Shown in pieces: positions 28,906 to 36,728 of a stretch of 64,000 nt of DNA. Source of the DNA: Shewanella insulae (lineage in GTDB: Bacteria > Pseudomonadota > Gammaproteobacteria > Enterobacterales > Shewanellaceae); the NCBI RefSeq assembly GCF_009831655.1, contig NZ_WRPA01000012.1:1-64000 (forward strand), given 5' to 3'. The translations under genes were made by a program, and so were the position numbers. How positions within the stretch are numbered: position 1 is the first letter of the stretch; each line of letters starts with the position of its first letter. The notes under the pieces were generated by a model. It saw nothing but the letters and a program-made list of their open reading frames with translations. It ran no database searches and was not told the DNA's origin.

Positions 28906-28933
28906 TTGAGCTATTTCCGCGCTTCGTGATAAA
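28906..28933 (+). promoter_or_regulatory. possible sigma70 promoter of yajR
   Basis: TTGAGC (28906-28911) is separated by 16 nt from GATAAA (28928-28933), about 40 nt before the start codon. Matches to consensus are moderate. Confidence 0.4.
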
Positions 28934-28971
28934 CTGCGCGACTTATTTATGAATACAGATCAGGGCGAACA

Positions 28972-30339
28972 ATGGCCAATAATGGACTGTCTAAGACTGA
29001 GAAAAGAGTCGCGTTTTCACTAGCCAGTGTATTTGGGCTACGCATGATGGGCTTGTTTATGATCATGCCTGTCTTTGCGTTGTACGGACAACACCTGGAG
29101 GGGTTCTCTCCCCTGTGGGTGGGGATAGCCATCGGGGCCTACGGCCTAACCCAGGCCATCTTGCAGATCCCTATGGGGATCCTATCGGACAGATATGGCC
29201 GCAAGCCTATCATTCTTATCGGCCTGGCCCTGTTTGCGCTAGGTAGCCTGCTGGCCGCCTCGGCCGACTCTATCTATGGGGTCGTCGCCGGACGTGCCCT
29301 ACAGGGGATGGGGGCGATTGCCGCCGCCGTACTGGCCCTGGCCGCCGACCTGACCCGGGACGAGCAGCGCACTAAGGTGATGGCCATCATAGGCATGTGC
29401 ATCGGCTTCTCCTTCGCACTCTCTCTGCTGGTGGGCCCAATTGTGGCCGAGTATCTCGGTCTGTCTGGCCTGTTTGCCATGACCGCGGGCCTCGCACTGC
29501 TGGGGATGGTGATAGTGCAGCTTTTGGTACCAAACCCTATAGGTCAGGCACCCAAGGGTGATACCGTTGCCGCGCCTGCTAAGCTCAAGGCGATGCTCAC
29601 CGATCCACAGCTGTTTCGCCTGGATGCGGGTATCTTCATCCTGCATCTGGTGTTAACCGCCGTGTTTGTTGCGCTGCCGCTGGATCTGGTAGATGCGGGT
29701 CTGGCGAAAGAGAAACACTGGATGCTCTATTTCCCGGCCTTTGTGGGGGCCTTCTTCCTCATGGTGCCGCTGATCATTATAGGGGTGAAGAAGAAAAACA
29801 CTAAGGCGACTTTTCAGATTGCGCTGCTTATCATGATCGCCGCTCTGGGCGCCATGGCGTTGTTTGCCAATAGCCTGATAGTGCTGAGTGTCGCCGTGGT
29901 GCTCTTCTTTACCGGTTTCAACTATCTCGAGGCATCCCTGCCAAGTCTGATCGCTAAGTTCTGCCCCGTGGGCGACAAGGGCTCGGCCATGGGGGTCTAT
30001 TCCACCAGTCAGTTCCTCGGCGCCTTCTGTGGCGGTCTGCTGGGTGGTGGTGCTTATCAGCTGCTGGGTGCGGCGGGTGTCTTTACGGTGGCGCTCGGTC
30101 TGATGTGTCTCTGGCTATTGCTGACATTCGGTATGCAAAATCCGGTTTTATTAAAGAGTTATACCCTGGAAGCCGAAGTCGAAGGCAAGGAACAGGCCCG
30201 CGCCATGGCGACAGAGCTGTCGCAGCTGCCCGGCGTGGCCGAGGCGATCGTGGTGCTCGAGGAGAAGGTCGCTTATTTGAAAGTTGATGAGCATTTCGAT
30301 TTGAGACAGGCGCGAGCTGTGTTAGGCTCTTCCAATTAA
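28972..30339 (+). CDS. yajR: YajR-type major facilitator transporter with C-terminal YAM domain
   Basis: A 455-residue MFS protein with twelve predicted helices. The loop 2-3 motif A reads GILSDRYGRKP, preceded by FGLRMMGLFMIMPVFALYG, both typical of the YajR group. After the last helix (ending about residue 385) comes a soluble tail of about 65 residues (SQLPGVAEAIVVLEEKVAYLKVDE), consistent with the ferredoxin-like YAM domain that defines YajR. Transport substrate is not established for the family. It is divergent from uvrA and upstream of ssb, an order also seen in other gammaproteobacteria. Confidence 0.9.
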   Translation: MANNGLSKTEKRVAFSLASVFGLRMMGLFMIMPVFALYGQHLEGFSPLWVGIAIGAYGLTQAILQIPMGILSDRYGRKPIILIGLALFALGSLLAASADSIYGVVAGRALQGMGAIAAAVLALAADLTRDEQRTKVMAIIGMCIGFSFALSLLVGPIVAEYLGLSGLFAMTAGLALLGMVIVQLLVPNPIGQAPKGDTVAAPAKLKAMLTDPQLFRLDAGIFILHLVLTAVFVALPLDLVDAGLAKEKHWMLYFPAFVGAFFLMVPLIIIGVKKKNTKATFQIALLIMIAALGAMALFANSLIVLSVAVVLFFTGFNYLEASLPSLIAKFCPVGDKGSAMGVYSTSQFLGAFCGGLLGGGAYQLLGAAGVFTVALGLMCLWLLLTFGMQNPVLLKSYTLEAEVEGKEQARAMATELSQLPGVAEAIVVLEEKVAYLKVDEHFDLRQARAVLGSSN

Positions 30340-30411
30340 CAGATCCACGGCCGAGTGTGGCCGGGTATCTGTACCTAATTTAGATTTATAAGATTATCGC
30401 AGGAGATTTCA

Positions 30412-31089
30412 ATGGCCAGTCGTGGTGTCAATAAGGTAATTTTGGTCGGTAACTTGGGGAGAGATCCCGAGGTTCGTTACATGCCAAACGGCAACGCCGT
30501 AGCCAACTTTACAGTGGCGACCAGTGAGTCTTGGAAAGACCAGCAAGGTCAGATGCAAGAACGTACAGAATGGCACAACATTGTAATGTACCGTCGTCTT
30601 GCGGAGATCGCCGGTGAGTACCTGAAGAAGGGCTCGAAGGTGTATCTGGAAGGTAAGTTGCAGACCAGCAAGTGGCAGGATCAGCAGACGGGACAAGATC
30701 GCTACAAGACAGAGATCAACGTCAACGAGATGCAGATGCTAGACAGCCGTGGCCAAGGCGGTCAGGGTGGTCAGCAGGGTTATGGTGCGCAGCAGCAAAA
30801 CCAGAACCAGTACACACCTCAGCAATCTGCTCCAGCACAGCGTCAGCAACAGCCTCAGCAATCTGGCGTAGCCCCACAGGGTGGTTATGGTGCCCAGCAA
30901 CAGGCTGCACCACAGCAGCAAGGTTATGGCGCTCAGCCGCAGCAGGCCCCAGCCTATGCGCCTAAGCCACAGGCGGCGCCGCAACAGCCAGCGCCACAGC
31001 AGTCGCCGCAGCAGCGTCCAGCACCTCAGCCACAGCAGAACTTCACACCGGATCTGGATGACGGTTGGGACGACGATATCCCCTTCTAG
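30412..31089 (+). CDS. ssb: single-stranded DNA-binding protein
   Basis: A 225-residue tetrameric SSB. Residues 1-112 form the OB fold ([50 protein letters not shown]). A long Gln/Pro/Ala/Gly-rich linker of about 95 residues follows, then the acidic tip ending DDDIPF that recruits replication and repair partners. The linker is longer than in E. coli SSB (178 residues in total) and contains repeated QQGYGAQ-like units. AGGAG lies 8-9 nt upstream of ATG. Confidence 0.97.
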   Translation: MASRGVNKVILVGNLGRDPEVRYMPNGNAVANFTVATSESWKDQQGQMQERTEWHNIVMYRRLAEIAGEYLKKGSKVYLEGKLQTSKWQDQQTGQDRYKTEINVNEMQMLDSRGQGGQGGQQGYGAQQQNQNQYTPQQSAPAQRQQQPQQSGVAPQGGYGAQQQAAPQQQGYGAQPQQAPAYAPKPQAAPQQPAPQQSPQQRPAPQPQQNFTPDLDDGWDDDIPF

Positions 31090-31126
31090 GCGGATCGCGA
31101 ACCCCAGAAACGCTAACCTTAGTGTT

Positions 31127-31155
31127 AAAACCCTGCCTTGGCAGGGTTTTTCTTT
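31127..31155 (+). terminator. terminator of ssb
   Basis: A 10 bp stem (AAAACCCTGC with GCAGGGTTTT) and a 4-base loop are followed by TCTTTTC. Confidence 0.9.
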
Positions 31156-31295
31156 TCTTAGGCTCTATTACGCCTTCACTCTGCTTCTCGAGAGTCAGTC
31201 GAACCTCCTAGGGGAGTGTTCATTTGTTGCCATGCGGTGTAAAATGCGCGCCCAGCCCGTCAAAGGGCGACTGCTAAACTTGGGTTACCCTTTTT

Positions 31296-32285
31296 ATGTC
31301 ATCTGCCACTATGCCAACTGCTATTAATCGCACCTTCTCCATTGCCCCCATGCTCGATTGGACCGACAGGCACTATCGTTATTTCGCACGCCTGATGTCT
31401 TCCGAGTTGCTGCTCTATACCGAGATGGTAACGACCGGGGCGATCATCCATGGTAAGGGCGATTATCTGGCTTATAACCAGGAGGAGCATCCGCTGGCGC
31501 TGCAGCTAGGGGGTTCCAATCCAGAGGACCTGGCTAAGTGTGCCAAGTTGGCGGAGGAGCGTGGCTATGATGAGGTTAACCTCAATGTGGGCTGCCCGTC
31601 GGATCGCGTGCAGAATGGCCGTTTCGGTGCCTGTTTGATGGCCGAGCCTGATCTGGTAGCCCAGTGTGTGGCGGCGATGAATCGGGTGGTGGATATCCCG
31701 GTAACGGTGAAGACCCGTATCGGCATCGATGAGCAGGACAGCTACGAGTTTCTCACCGAGTTTGTCGACAAGGTGAGTGCGGCTGGCTGCGACACCTTTA
31801 TTATTCATGCCCGTAAGGCCTGGTTGCAGGGGCTGAGTCCCAAGGAGAACCGCGAGATCCCCGAGCTCGACTATGACAGAGTATATCGACTCAAGCGGGA
31901 CTACCCTCAGCTGAGCATCTCCATCAATGGTGGGGTCAAGACACTAGAAGAATGCGGCGAACATCTTAAACAGCTAGACGGCGTCATGGTGGGCCGCGAG
32001 GCCTATCAGAATCCTTACTTGTTGGCTCAGGTGGATCAGCAGCTGTGCGGTCAGGATAAGTCTGTGCTGAGTAGAGATGCCGTTTTGGAGAATATGATTC
32101 CCTATATAGAGAAACATCTAGTGTCCGGTGGCCGCCTGAATCATATTACCCGTCACATAACAGGTTTGTACCAGGGAGAGGCGGGGTCGCGTGCCTGGCG
32201 TCGTTATCTGAGTGAGAATGCTCACAAGCCCGGCGCCGGTATCGAGGTGGTGCATGAGGCTAGAGCCAGCATGGAGCTCAAATAA
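31296..32285 (+). CDS. dusA: tRNA-dihydrouridine synthase A
   Basis: This FMN enzyme reduces specific D-loop uridines in tRNA. It has 329 residues. Motifs are [12 protein letters not shown] (N-terminal FMN loop), [31 protein letters not shown] with the catalytic Cys in [24 protein letters not shown] and [19 protein letters not shown] is the DusA-specific pattern. A second ATG five codons in is an equally plausible start. In E. coli pspG lies directly downstream of dusA, which is relevant to the next operon here. Confidence 0.96.
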   Translation: MSSATMPTAINRTFSIAPMLDWTDRHYRYFARLMSSELLLYTEMVTTGAIIHGKGDYLAYNQEEHPLALQLGGSNPEDLAKCAKLAEERGYDEVNLNVGCPSDRVQNGRFGACLMAEPDLVAQCVAAMNRVVDIPVTVKTRIGIDEQDSYEFLTEFVDKVSAAGCDTFIIHARKAWLQGLSPKENREIPELDYDRVYRLKRDYPQLSISINGGVKTLEECGEHLKQLDGVMVGREAYQNPYLLAQVDQQLCGQDKSVLSRDAVLENMIPYIEKHLVSGGRLNHITRHITGLYQGEAGSRAWRRYLSENAHKPGAGIEVVHEARASMELK

Positions 32286-32327
32286 AAACCTCGTATAAAC
32301 AAAGTATTGAATAAGCTTCTTGCTGAG

Positions 32328-32356
32328 AGCCGCTGATATCACAGCGGCTTTTTTTG
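32328..32356 (+). terminator. terminator of dusA
   Basis: An 8 bp stem (AGCCGCTG with CAGCGGCT) and a 6-base loop are followed by seven T residues. Confidence 0.92.
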
Positions 32357-32485
32357 TCTAAATTTTAAACTTTTTACTAAAGGTGGTGAAAATTACCAGC
32401 CTGTAGTGAAACTCACTATCTTCTTATCCTGCCGCCTCAGCCCTAATGAGTGTCTTAACGGTATGAAATTTTATAAATTCATATT

Positions 32486-32498
32486 TATCATGTAGTTA
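32486..32498 (+). promoter_or_regulatory. candidate IHF site upstream of the sigma54 promoter
   Basis: TATCATGTAGTTA matches the IHF core (WATCARNNNNTTR) with one mismatch and lies about 17 nt before the -24 element in very AT-rich DNA, where IHF normally bends DNA for sigma54 activators. The position fits the role, but the motif is short. Confidence 0.45.
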
Positions 32499-32514
32499 CA
32501 TTGTTTTTATAAAG

Positions 32515-32530
32515 TTGGCACACCCCTTGT
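32515..32530 (+). promoter_or_regulatory. sigma54 (RpoN) -24/-12 promoter
   Basis: TTGGCAC, five bases, then TTGT matches the -24/-12 consensus (TGGCAC-N5-TTGC) with a single mismatch at the final C. The expected transcription start is near 32541, about 30 nt before the first gene. Such promoters need an enhancer-binding activator; PspF is the obvious candidate because the genes downstream resemble psp genes and the upstream neighbour is dusA. Confidence 0.72.
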
Positions 32531-32571
32531 ATTGTCATAGATGTCATAAACGAAATGGAAAGGAAGACATC

Positions 32572-32850
32572 ATGAACAAGTTAACTAAAGTATCGCTAAT
32601 CGCCTCTCTACTGGTCGGTGCCAGCTTCTCTGCCTCGGCAGATGATTTTATCCCAACGGACATCACGGCCAAGCTGGAGCGCAACCTGGCGACTCAGATG
32701 CAGGAGATGATGGTGACGGCTCAGCAAGAACTGACACTTTCACTGCAGACACAGCTGTCTGAGTCACTGTTTGATACTAACCTTAAGCTGGCAGAAACGG
32801 CGGTAAAAACCGAAGAAGCGCCGATGAAGAGCGCAATGGTTAAGGAATAA
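32572..32850 (+). CDS. small exported protein, first gene of a psp-like operon
   Basis: A 92-residue protein with a signal peptide (cleavage near SASADD, residue 23) and an otherwise hydrophilic, helical, Gln/Met/Thr-rich mature part (TQMQEMMVTAQQELTLSLQTQLSESL). ATG 32572 has AAGGAAG upstream, and an in-frame ATG at 32515 lies over the sigma54 -24 element and is excluded. I do not recognise the family. Its last codons fall inside a 17-18 bp tandem repeat that continues toward the next gene. Its position right after a sigma54 promoter suggests an envelope-stress role, by inference only. Confidence 0.72.
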   Translation: MNKLTKVSLIASLLVGASFSASADDFIPTDITAKLERNLATQMQEMMVTAQQELTLSLQTQLSESLFDTNLKLAETAVKTEEAPMKSAMVKE

Positions 32851-32900
32851 GTTCTGGTTAAGTAATCACTCTGGTTAAGGAATACCATTGGTTAGGGAAT
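32837..32900 (+). repeat. four tandem 17-18 bp repeats (TGGTTAAGGAAT) spanning a stop codon and ribosome site
   Basis: Copies start at 32837, 32855, 32872 and 32889: TGGTTAAGGAAT, TGGTTAAGTAAT, TGGTTAAGGAAT and TGGTTAGGGAAT. The first covers the last codons and stop of the exported-protein gene; the last supplies the AGGGA ribosome site of the 34-codon gene. Intermediate copies also contain purine-rich, ribosome-site-like cores. Confidence 0.9.
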
Positions 32901-32904
32901 CATT

Positions 32905-33009
32905 ATGACTTATCTGTTTGAGTTGGCAGCACTGTTACTGCTCCCTGTTTTGAGCTTCGCGCTCTGCGCAACCTTAGTCTGTACCCTGAAATGGCATAAG
33001 GTGTTATAG
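32905..33009 (+). CDS. 34-residue single-helix membrane microprotein
   Basis: A 34-codon frame beginning MTYLFELAALLLLPVL and ending KWHKVL, with AGGGA 6-7 nt before ATG. One long hydrophobic helix (about residues 4-27, containing two Cys) is followed by a short basic end, giving an N-out, C-in topology. It lies between two genes of the psp-like operon with ordinary spacing on both sides. It could be a degenerate relative of PspB or an independent regulator; the sequence is too short to tell. Confidence 0.6.
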   Translation: MTYLFELAALLLLPVLSFALCATLVCTLKWHKVL

Positions 33010-33049
33010 CCGGGGCTCACGATTTTGTTGATAGTGAAGGACAAGTATT

Positions 33050-33256
33050 ATGAATATCGATGATCTGGTAAGAAGGTTAAAAAATCCCCGCAGCATGGTG
33101 TGTGGCGTGGCGGCGATGACGGCAGATAAATTTGCCTGGTCTTGCCTATGGACTCGTGTCGTATGGGCGGTAGCAGCCTTTATGAATCCGGCCTTCGTCT
33201 TGTTAGTTTACTTTGTGTTGGCACTGGTTCTGCCGAAATGGAAACCTGGTTACTAG
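33050..33256 (+). CDS. PspC-domain small membrane protein
   Basis: A 68-residue protein that is essentially one PspC domain. The segment SMVCGVAAMTADKFAW followed by WTRVVWAVAAFMNPAFVLLVYFVLALVLP matches the PspC pattern, in which a Gly-containing VCAGIA-like motif precedes a transmembrane helix and a short charged end. E. coli PspC is longer (119 residues) and has an additional C-terminal domain absent here. AAGGAC lies upstream of ATG. With the sigma54 promoter and PspG-like neighbour, it suggests a phage-shock-type membrane stress response. Confidence 0.78.
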   Translation: MNIDDLVRRLKNPRSMVCGVAAMTADKFAWSCLWTRVVWAVAAFMNPAFVLLVYFVLALVLPKWKPGY

Positions 33257-33274
33257 CCGATAGGGAATAAGAGC

Positions 33275-33634
33275 GTGAAGGGACGTACGACTTTAAAAAA
33301 AGCGCTGGATATCTTGCTAGCCCTAGGGGTCATCCTCTTAGTTTCGGCAGTCCTGTTGACCCTAGGTCATTATTTTGAAGCGCGTTGGTTTTATATCAGC
33401 CTGGAGTCTCCCCAGTGGATAGACATCGGGTTGTGGAGTACGGCGCTGGTCAGTGCCCTACTATTGATTTTGTTGCTCTGGCTTACCCTGGCCTTTAGTT
33501 TTATCGCTTTGGTCACCGCTTTTTGCGTGTTGAGCGCCATCGCCATGTTGTTCGCCGGCTTTTCGTTGTTTTGGCCGTTAATTCTGTTATTGCTGGCAGC
33601 CTGGGGCGTAGGCCAAGCTAGCCGGGTCGACTAG
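33275..33634 (+). CDS. PspG-like multi-helix membrane protein
   Basis: A 119-residue protein starting at GTG (AGGGA upstream) with three or four hydrophobic helices. The C-terminal 60 residues (SFIALVTAFCVLSAIAMLFA, then FWPLILLLLAAWG) resemble by eye the E. coli PspG pattern of two helices around a Gly/Ala-rich turn. PspG is itself a sigma54/PspF-dependent gene next to dusA in E. coli. The extra N-terminal helices are not in PspG, so the assignment is tentative. Confidence 0.62.
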   Translation: MKGRTTLKKALDILLALGVILLVSAVLLTLGHYFEARWFYISLESPQWIDIGLWSTALVSALLLILLLWLTLAFSFIALVTAFCVLSAIAMLFAGFSLFWPLILLLLAAWGVGQASRVD

Positions 33635-33647
33635 CCGGGCCCAACGG

Positions 33648-34385
33648 TTATCTGCTCAGAAAGGCGTTAAATTGTGCCTTGGCCTCGTCGCTTTGCAGGC
33701 GATCTGCAAATTCTTCTAATTCTCTTAGCATCTGTTCCCTAATGAGTGCGTTATCGCCGCGTATCAAGCGGCGGCTGGCCCTGAGTGCCTGAGGTGGCTT
33801 CTTCGCCAGCTTGATGCTTTGGGTCAGGGCATGACTCATCAACTCATCGCCTGGCAGCAGATCATTGATAAGCCCAATAGCGAGGGCACTTTGAGCATCG
33901 AAGGCCTCACCGAGCAGCAGCAGTTCGCTGGCCTTGGCCTGGCCTACCAGTCGGGGAAGCAGTAGGCTGGCACCGGCCTCAGGCACCAGTGCCAGATTGA
34001 CGAAGGGGAGTTGAAACTTGGCCGTGTTGTCGGCGTATACCAGGTCGCAATGTAGTAGTAGGGTAGTGCCTATGCCGACGGCCGGGCCGCTGACCGCAGC
34101 AACCAAAGGTTTAGTCAGATCCAGCAGGCTGAACAGAAACTTGAATGCCGGATGATCTGGCCCTAAGTCACTATTTTTTAAAAAGTCAGCAACATCGTTG
34201 CCCGAGGTGAAACAATCGCCTTCACCTTTGAGGAGAAAGGCGTTAATTCCGTTGTCTGACTCCCCTTGGATAAGGTATTCTGTGAGCTGAGTATACATCT
34301 CAAGGTTAAGCGCATTACGTTTTTCGGGGCGATTGATCGTGATGATGCGTACGCCCTGCTCATCCTGAAATTGAATGTTACTCAT
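33648..34385 (-). CDS. enoyl-CoA hydratase/isomerase family protein, ECI2-like
   Basis: A 245-residue crotonase-fold protein. The oxyanion-hole loops are recognisable (SGNDVADF near 61 and SGPAVGIGTTLLLHCD near 99-114). The two Glu of true hydratases are absent: the GGGCE position is GIGTT, and the FGQPE position reads FQLPF. A Glu stands instead at residue 136 in LVPEAGAS, the place of the catalytic Glu in delta3,delta2-enoyl-CoA isomerases of the ECI2 type. The likely reaction is therefore shifting a cis/trans-3 double bond to trans-2 during unsaturated fatty-acid oxidation. It is divergent from the copper-chaperone gene. Confidence 0.82.
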   Translation of the reverse strand: MSNIQFQDEQGVRIITINRPEKRNALNLEMYTQLTEYLIQGESDNGINAFLLKGEGDCFTSGNDVADFLKNSDLGPDHPAFKFLFSLLDLTKPLVAAVSGPAVGIGTTLLLHCDLVYADNTAKFQLPFVNLALVPEAGASLLLPRLVGQAKASELLLLGEAFDAQSALAIGLINDLLPGDELMSHALTQSIKLAKKPPQALRASRRLIRGDNALIREQMLRELEEFADRLQSDEAKAQFNAFLSR

Positions 34386-34402
34386 GGGTCAATAATCCTT
34401 AT

Positions 34403-34903
34403 ATGGCAAATGGGGTTAAAAAGGAGTTTAAGGCATTGAAACAGATTTTCAAACACGCGTTTAATTTTGTCCTGCTATCATGCACTTCATTTTCCGTATT
34501 GGCAAACGTCATGTTTGTCGATGGCTATGTCAGGGCCATGCCGCCGAGCGTGCCCAATAGTGCCGCCTATTTCACCCTGATGAACCACGGGCCTGAGGTC
34601 GAGCTTGTCGGCGTCGAGACCGAGGTAGCCGCCGAGGCGCAGCTGCATACCCTGGTGGAAGAAGAGGGCGTAGTGAAGATGCGCCAATTACCCAAATTTA
34701 CCCTGGCCAGCCACGCGAACCTCGAGCTCATGCCCTCGGGTAAGCATGTGATGCTGCTGGGATTAAAAAAACCGCTGACGGAAGGACAGGAAGTGGTGTT
34801 AAGGCTAAAGTTTAGCGATGGCAGCGAGCAACAGGTGACGCTGCCAGTCAGCAAGCAAGCGATAGCGACACAAGATGATGGCGAGCACCATCATCACCAT
34901 TAA
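34403..34903 (+). CDS. PCu(A)C periplasmic copper chaperone with natural poly-His tail
   Basis: A 166-residue exported copper chaperone. The family motif H-x10-M-x21-H-x-M is met exactly, running from H in LHTLVEEE through VVKM to KHVM. These ligands bind Cu(I) for delivery to the CuA site of cytochrome oxidase. The C-terminus ends GEHHHHH, a natural five-His tail that may add copper capacity. The hydrophobic signal lies at about residues 20-35, so an internal start is possible. It lies 12 nt upstream of a DUF2333 gene and may be co-transcribed with it. Confidence 0.88.
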   Translation: MANGVKKEFKALKQIFKHAFNFVLLSCTSFSVLANVMFVDGYVRAMPPSVPNSAAYFTLMNHGPEVELVGVETEVAAEAQLHTLVEEEGVVKMRQLPKFTLASHANLELMPSGKHVMLLGLKKPLTEGQEVVLRLKFSDGSEQQVTLPVSKQAIATQDDGEHHHHH

Positions 34904-34915
34904 TGGAGTAAGAGT

Positions 34916-35887
34916 ATGCAGGTAACATGGAAACGGGTCAGCCTGGCGGCCGCCGTCTTATTTTTGATTGGCTACATCATCAGCGTATGGTGGAGCATAG
35001 AGCCAGACAGCATAGAGCCCTATCAGCTCAATAACGAGACGGGCCATAAGATAGTGGGCTACGCGACCACAACCTCTTTGATTTTGACCATGGAAACCCT
35101 TCTCGACAAGAATGGTGGCTGGTTGTCGAACGATGTGATGCCGCCTTCGTTGTTTATGGACAACATGCCGGCCTTCGAGTTTGGTGCCATCGAACAGGCG
35201 CGGGATCTGGCGCTGATCATGCGCAAGGAATTTAGCCGTTCCCAATCGCAGTCGACTGCCGACAAAGATCTGCTGGCGGCCCACTCTAAGTTGAATATCG
35301 AACATACCAGCTGGTTAGTACCGAGCGCCGAGGGCGAGTATCGTGACGCCATCAAGCTGCTGAAGCTCTATCGTGCTCGCATCGCCGATACCAATAACCC
35401 TGATGCCCAGTTCTATGCCCGCGCCGACAACCTTAACGAGTGGTTGAAAGAGGTGCAGAAGCGCTTAGGCAGCATGTCTCAGCGCCTGTCTGCCAGTGTC
35501 GGTCAGGAGCGCATCAACACAGATCTGGCCGGTGACACCGAGGCCAGCCAGTCCACACCTAACTTAGCCAGCCAGGAGATCAAGACCAGCTGGTGGCAGA
35601 TCGACGATGTCTTCTATGAAACCCGTGGCGCCACCTGGGCACTGCTGAACTTCATGAAGGCTATTGAGGTAGATTTTGCCGACGTATTGAAGAAGAAAAA
35701 TGCTGAGGTCAGCTTGCAGCAGATCATTCGTGAACTGGAAGAGACGCAGCAGCCTGTGTGGAGCCCAATCGTGTTGAACGGTTCTGGGTTTGGCATAGTG
35801 GCCAACCACTCGCTGGTGATGGCCAATTATATTTCCCGCGCCAATGCCGCGGTGATCGATTTAACTAACTTATTGACTCAAGGCTAA
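34916..35887 (+). CDS. DUF2333 family inner-membrane-anchored protein
   Basis: A 323-residue protein with one N-terminal transmembrane helix (about residues 8-27), then a soluble, mostly helical domain with conserved-looking segments GYATTTSLILTMETLLDKNGGWLSNDV and GATWALLNFMKAIEVDF. This matches the gammaproteobacterial DUF2333 family, of unknown function. Four bases separate its stop from the following outer-membrane protein gene, so it is probably in one operon with that gene and the copper chaperone. Confidence 0.82.
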   Translation: MQVTWKRVSLAAAVLFLIGYIISVWWSIEPDSIEPYQLNNETGHKIVGYATTTSLILTMETLLDKNGGWLSNDVMPPSLFMDNMPAFEFGAIEQARDLALIMRKEFSRSQSQSTADKDLLAAHSKLNIEHTSWLVPSAEGEYRDAIKLLKLYRARIADTNNPDAQFYARADNLNEWLKEVQKRLGSMSQRLSASVGQERINTDLAGDTEASQSTPNLASQEIKTSWWQIDDVFYETRGATWALLNFMKAIEVDFADVLKKKNAEVSLQQIIRELEETQQPVWSPIVLNGSGFGIVANHSLVMANYISRANAAVIDLTNLLTQG

Positions 35888-35891
35888 TTAG

Positions 35892-36650
35892 ATGAAAAAA
35901 ACACTACTTGCATGTGCTCTGCTCGGGTCTTTGGCAGCGACGTCTGCACAGGCGGCTACCGTAGTTGGCTTTAAGGTGGGCGGCGACTACTGGAACGCCG
36001 ACACCGAGGGCACCTTTGCTCAGAAGGGCCAGGCTCAACAGGAGTTTGATTACAGCTCTTCATCTCAGGGGAGTATCTGGGTCGCCATCGAGCATCCGAT
36101 TCCTTTAGTGCCTAACTTGAAGATCCGCGAAAACCGTCTGGATGCCGACGGCAAGGCGACCCTGACCGGTGACTGGGCATTCGGCGATCGTGTATTTAAC
36201 GACGACGTGACCACGGCAAGCAACCTGAGCAATACCGATTTCGTGCTCTATTACGAGCTGCTGGACAACGACATCGTTGCACTGGATCTTGGCGCCGCCT
36301 ATAAGAAGATGCATGGATCTTTCCGCGTACATCAGATCTCGCCATCTGGTGTGGTAGGAGCCTACGCACAGAAAGATCTTAGCGACGGTGTCGTCATGGC
36401 TTATGCCAATGCCGAGGTGGGTATTCCTGGCCTGGGGCTATACGGCTTTGCCGATGTGATGCAGGGCATAGACGAGAGCAGCGTCTATGATTACCAGTTG
36501 GGTCTGGGTTGGCAGTTTGATGGCGTGGCGTTAGATACCAAACTACGTGTCGGCTACCGTGACTTTAATTTCGACGTCAACAATTTCGATGGTGTGACCG
36601 CCAACATGCAGTTCAAAGGCTACTTTGCCGGCGTTGAGCTGGTCTTCTAA
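35892..36650 (+). CDS. outer-membrane beta-barrel protein (TIGR04219-like)
   Basis: A 252-residue protein with a standard signal peptide (MKKTLLACALLGSLAATSAQA) and a mature part of alternating beta strands ending in VELVF, the terminal Phe of outer-membrane barrels. The opening GFKVGGDYWNADTEGTF and the IEHPIPLVPNLKIRE segment fit the TIGR04219 family of small barrels. No ligand is known. It is last in the small operon and followed by a strong terminator shared with convergent tolC. Confidence 0.83.
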   Translation: MKKTLLACALLGSLAATSAQAATVVGFKVGGDYWNADTEGTFAQKGQAQQEFDYSSSSQGSIWVAIEHPIPLVPNLKIRENRLDADGKATLTGDWAFGDRVFNDDVTTASNLSNTDFVLYYELLDNDIVALDLGAAYKKMHGSFRVHQISPSGVVGAYAQKDLSDGVVMAYANAEVGIPGLGLYGFADVMQGIDESSVYDYQLGLGWQFDGVALDTKLRVGYRDFNFDVNNFDGVTANMQFKGYFAGVELVF

Positions 36651-36680
36651 GGTTAGCCTTCTAACTCGCTAATTGCAGAT

Positions 36681-36709
36681 AAAAAAACCGCCAAGTTGGC
36701 GGTTTTTTT
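36681..36709. terminator. bidirectional terminator between the barrel protein gene and tolC
   Basis: AAAAAAACCGCC pairs with GGCGGTTTTTTT around a short AAGTT loop. Runs on both strands suit the convergent arrangement. Confidence 0.92.
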
Positions 36710-36728
36710 ATGGTTGAAGACTGACGTC

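Noticed and set aside
28770-28971. LexA (SOS) box upstream of uvrA
   Set aside because: Looked for CTGT-N8-ACAG in the divergent region and found no acceptable match; SOS control is not claimed.
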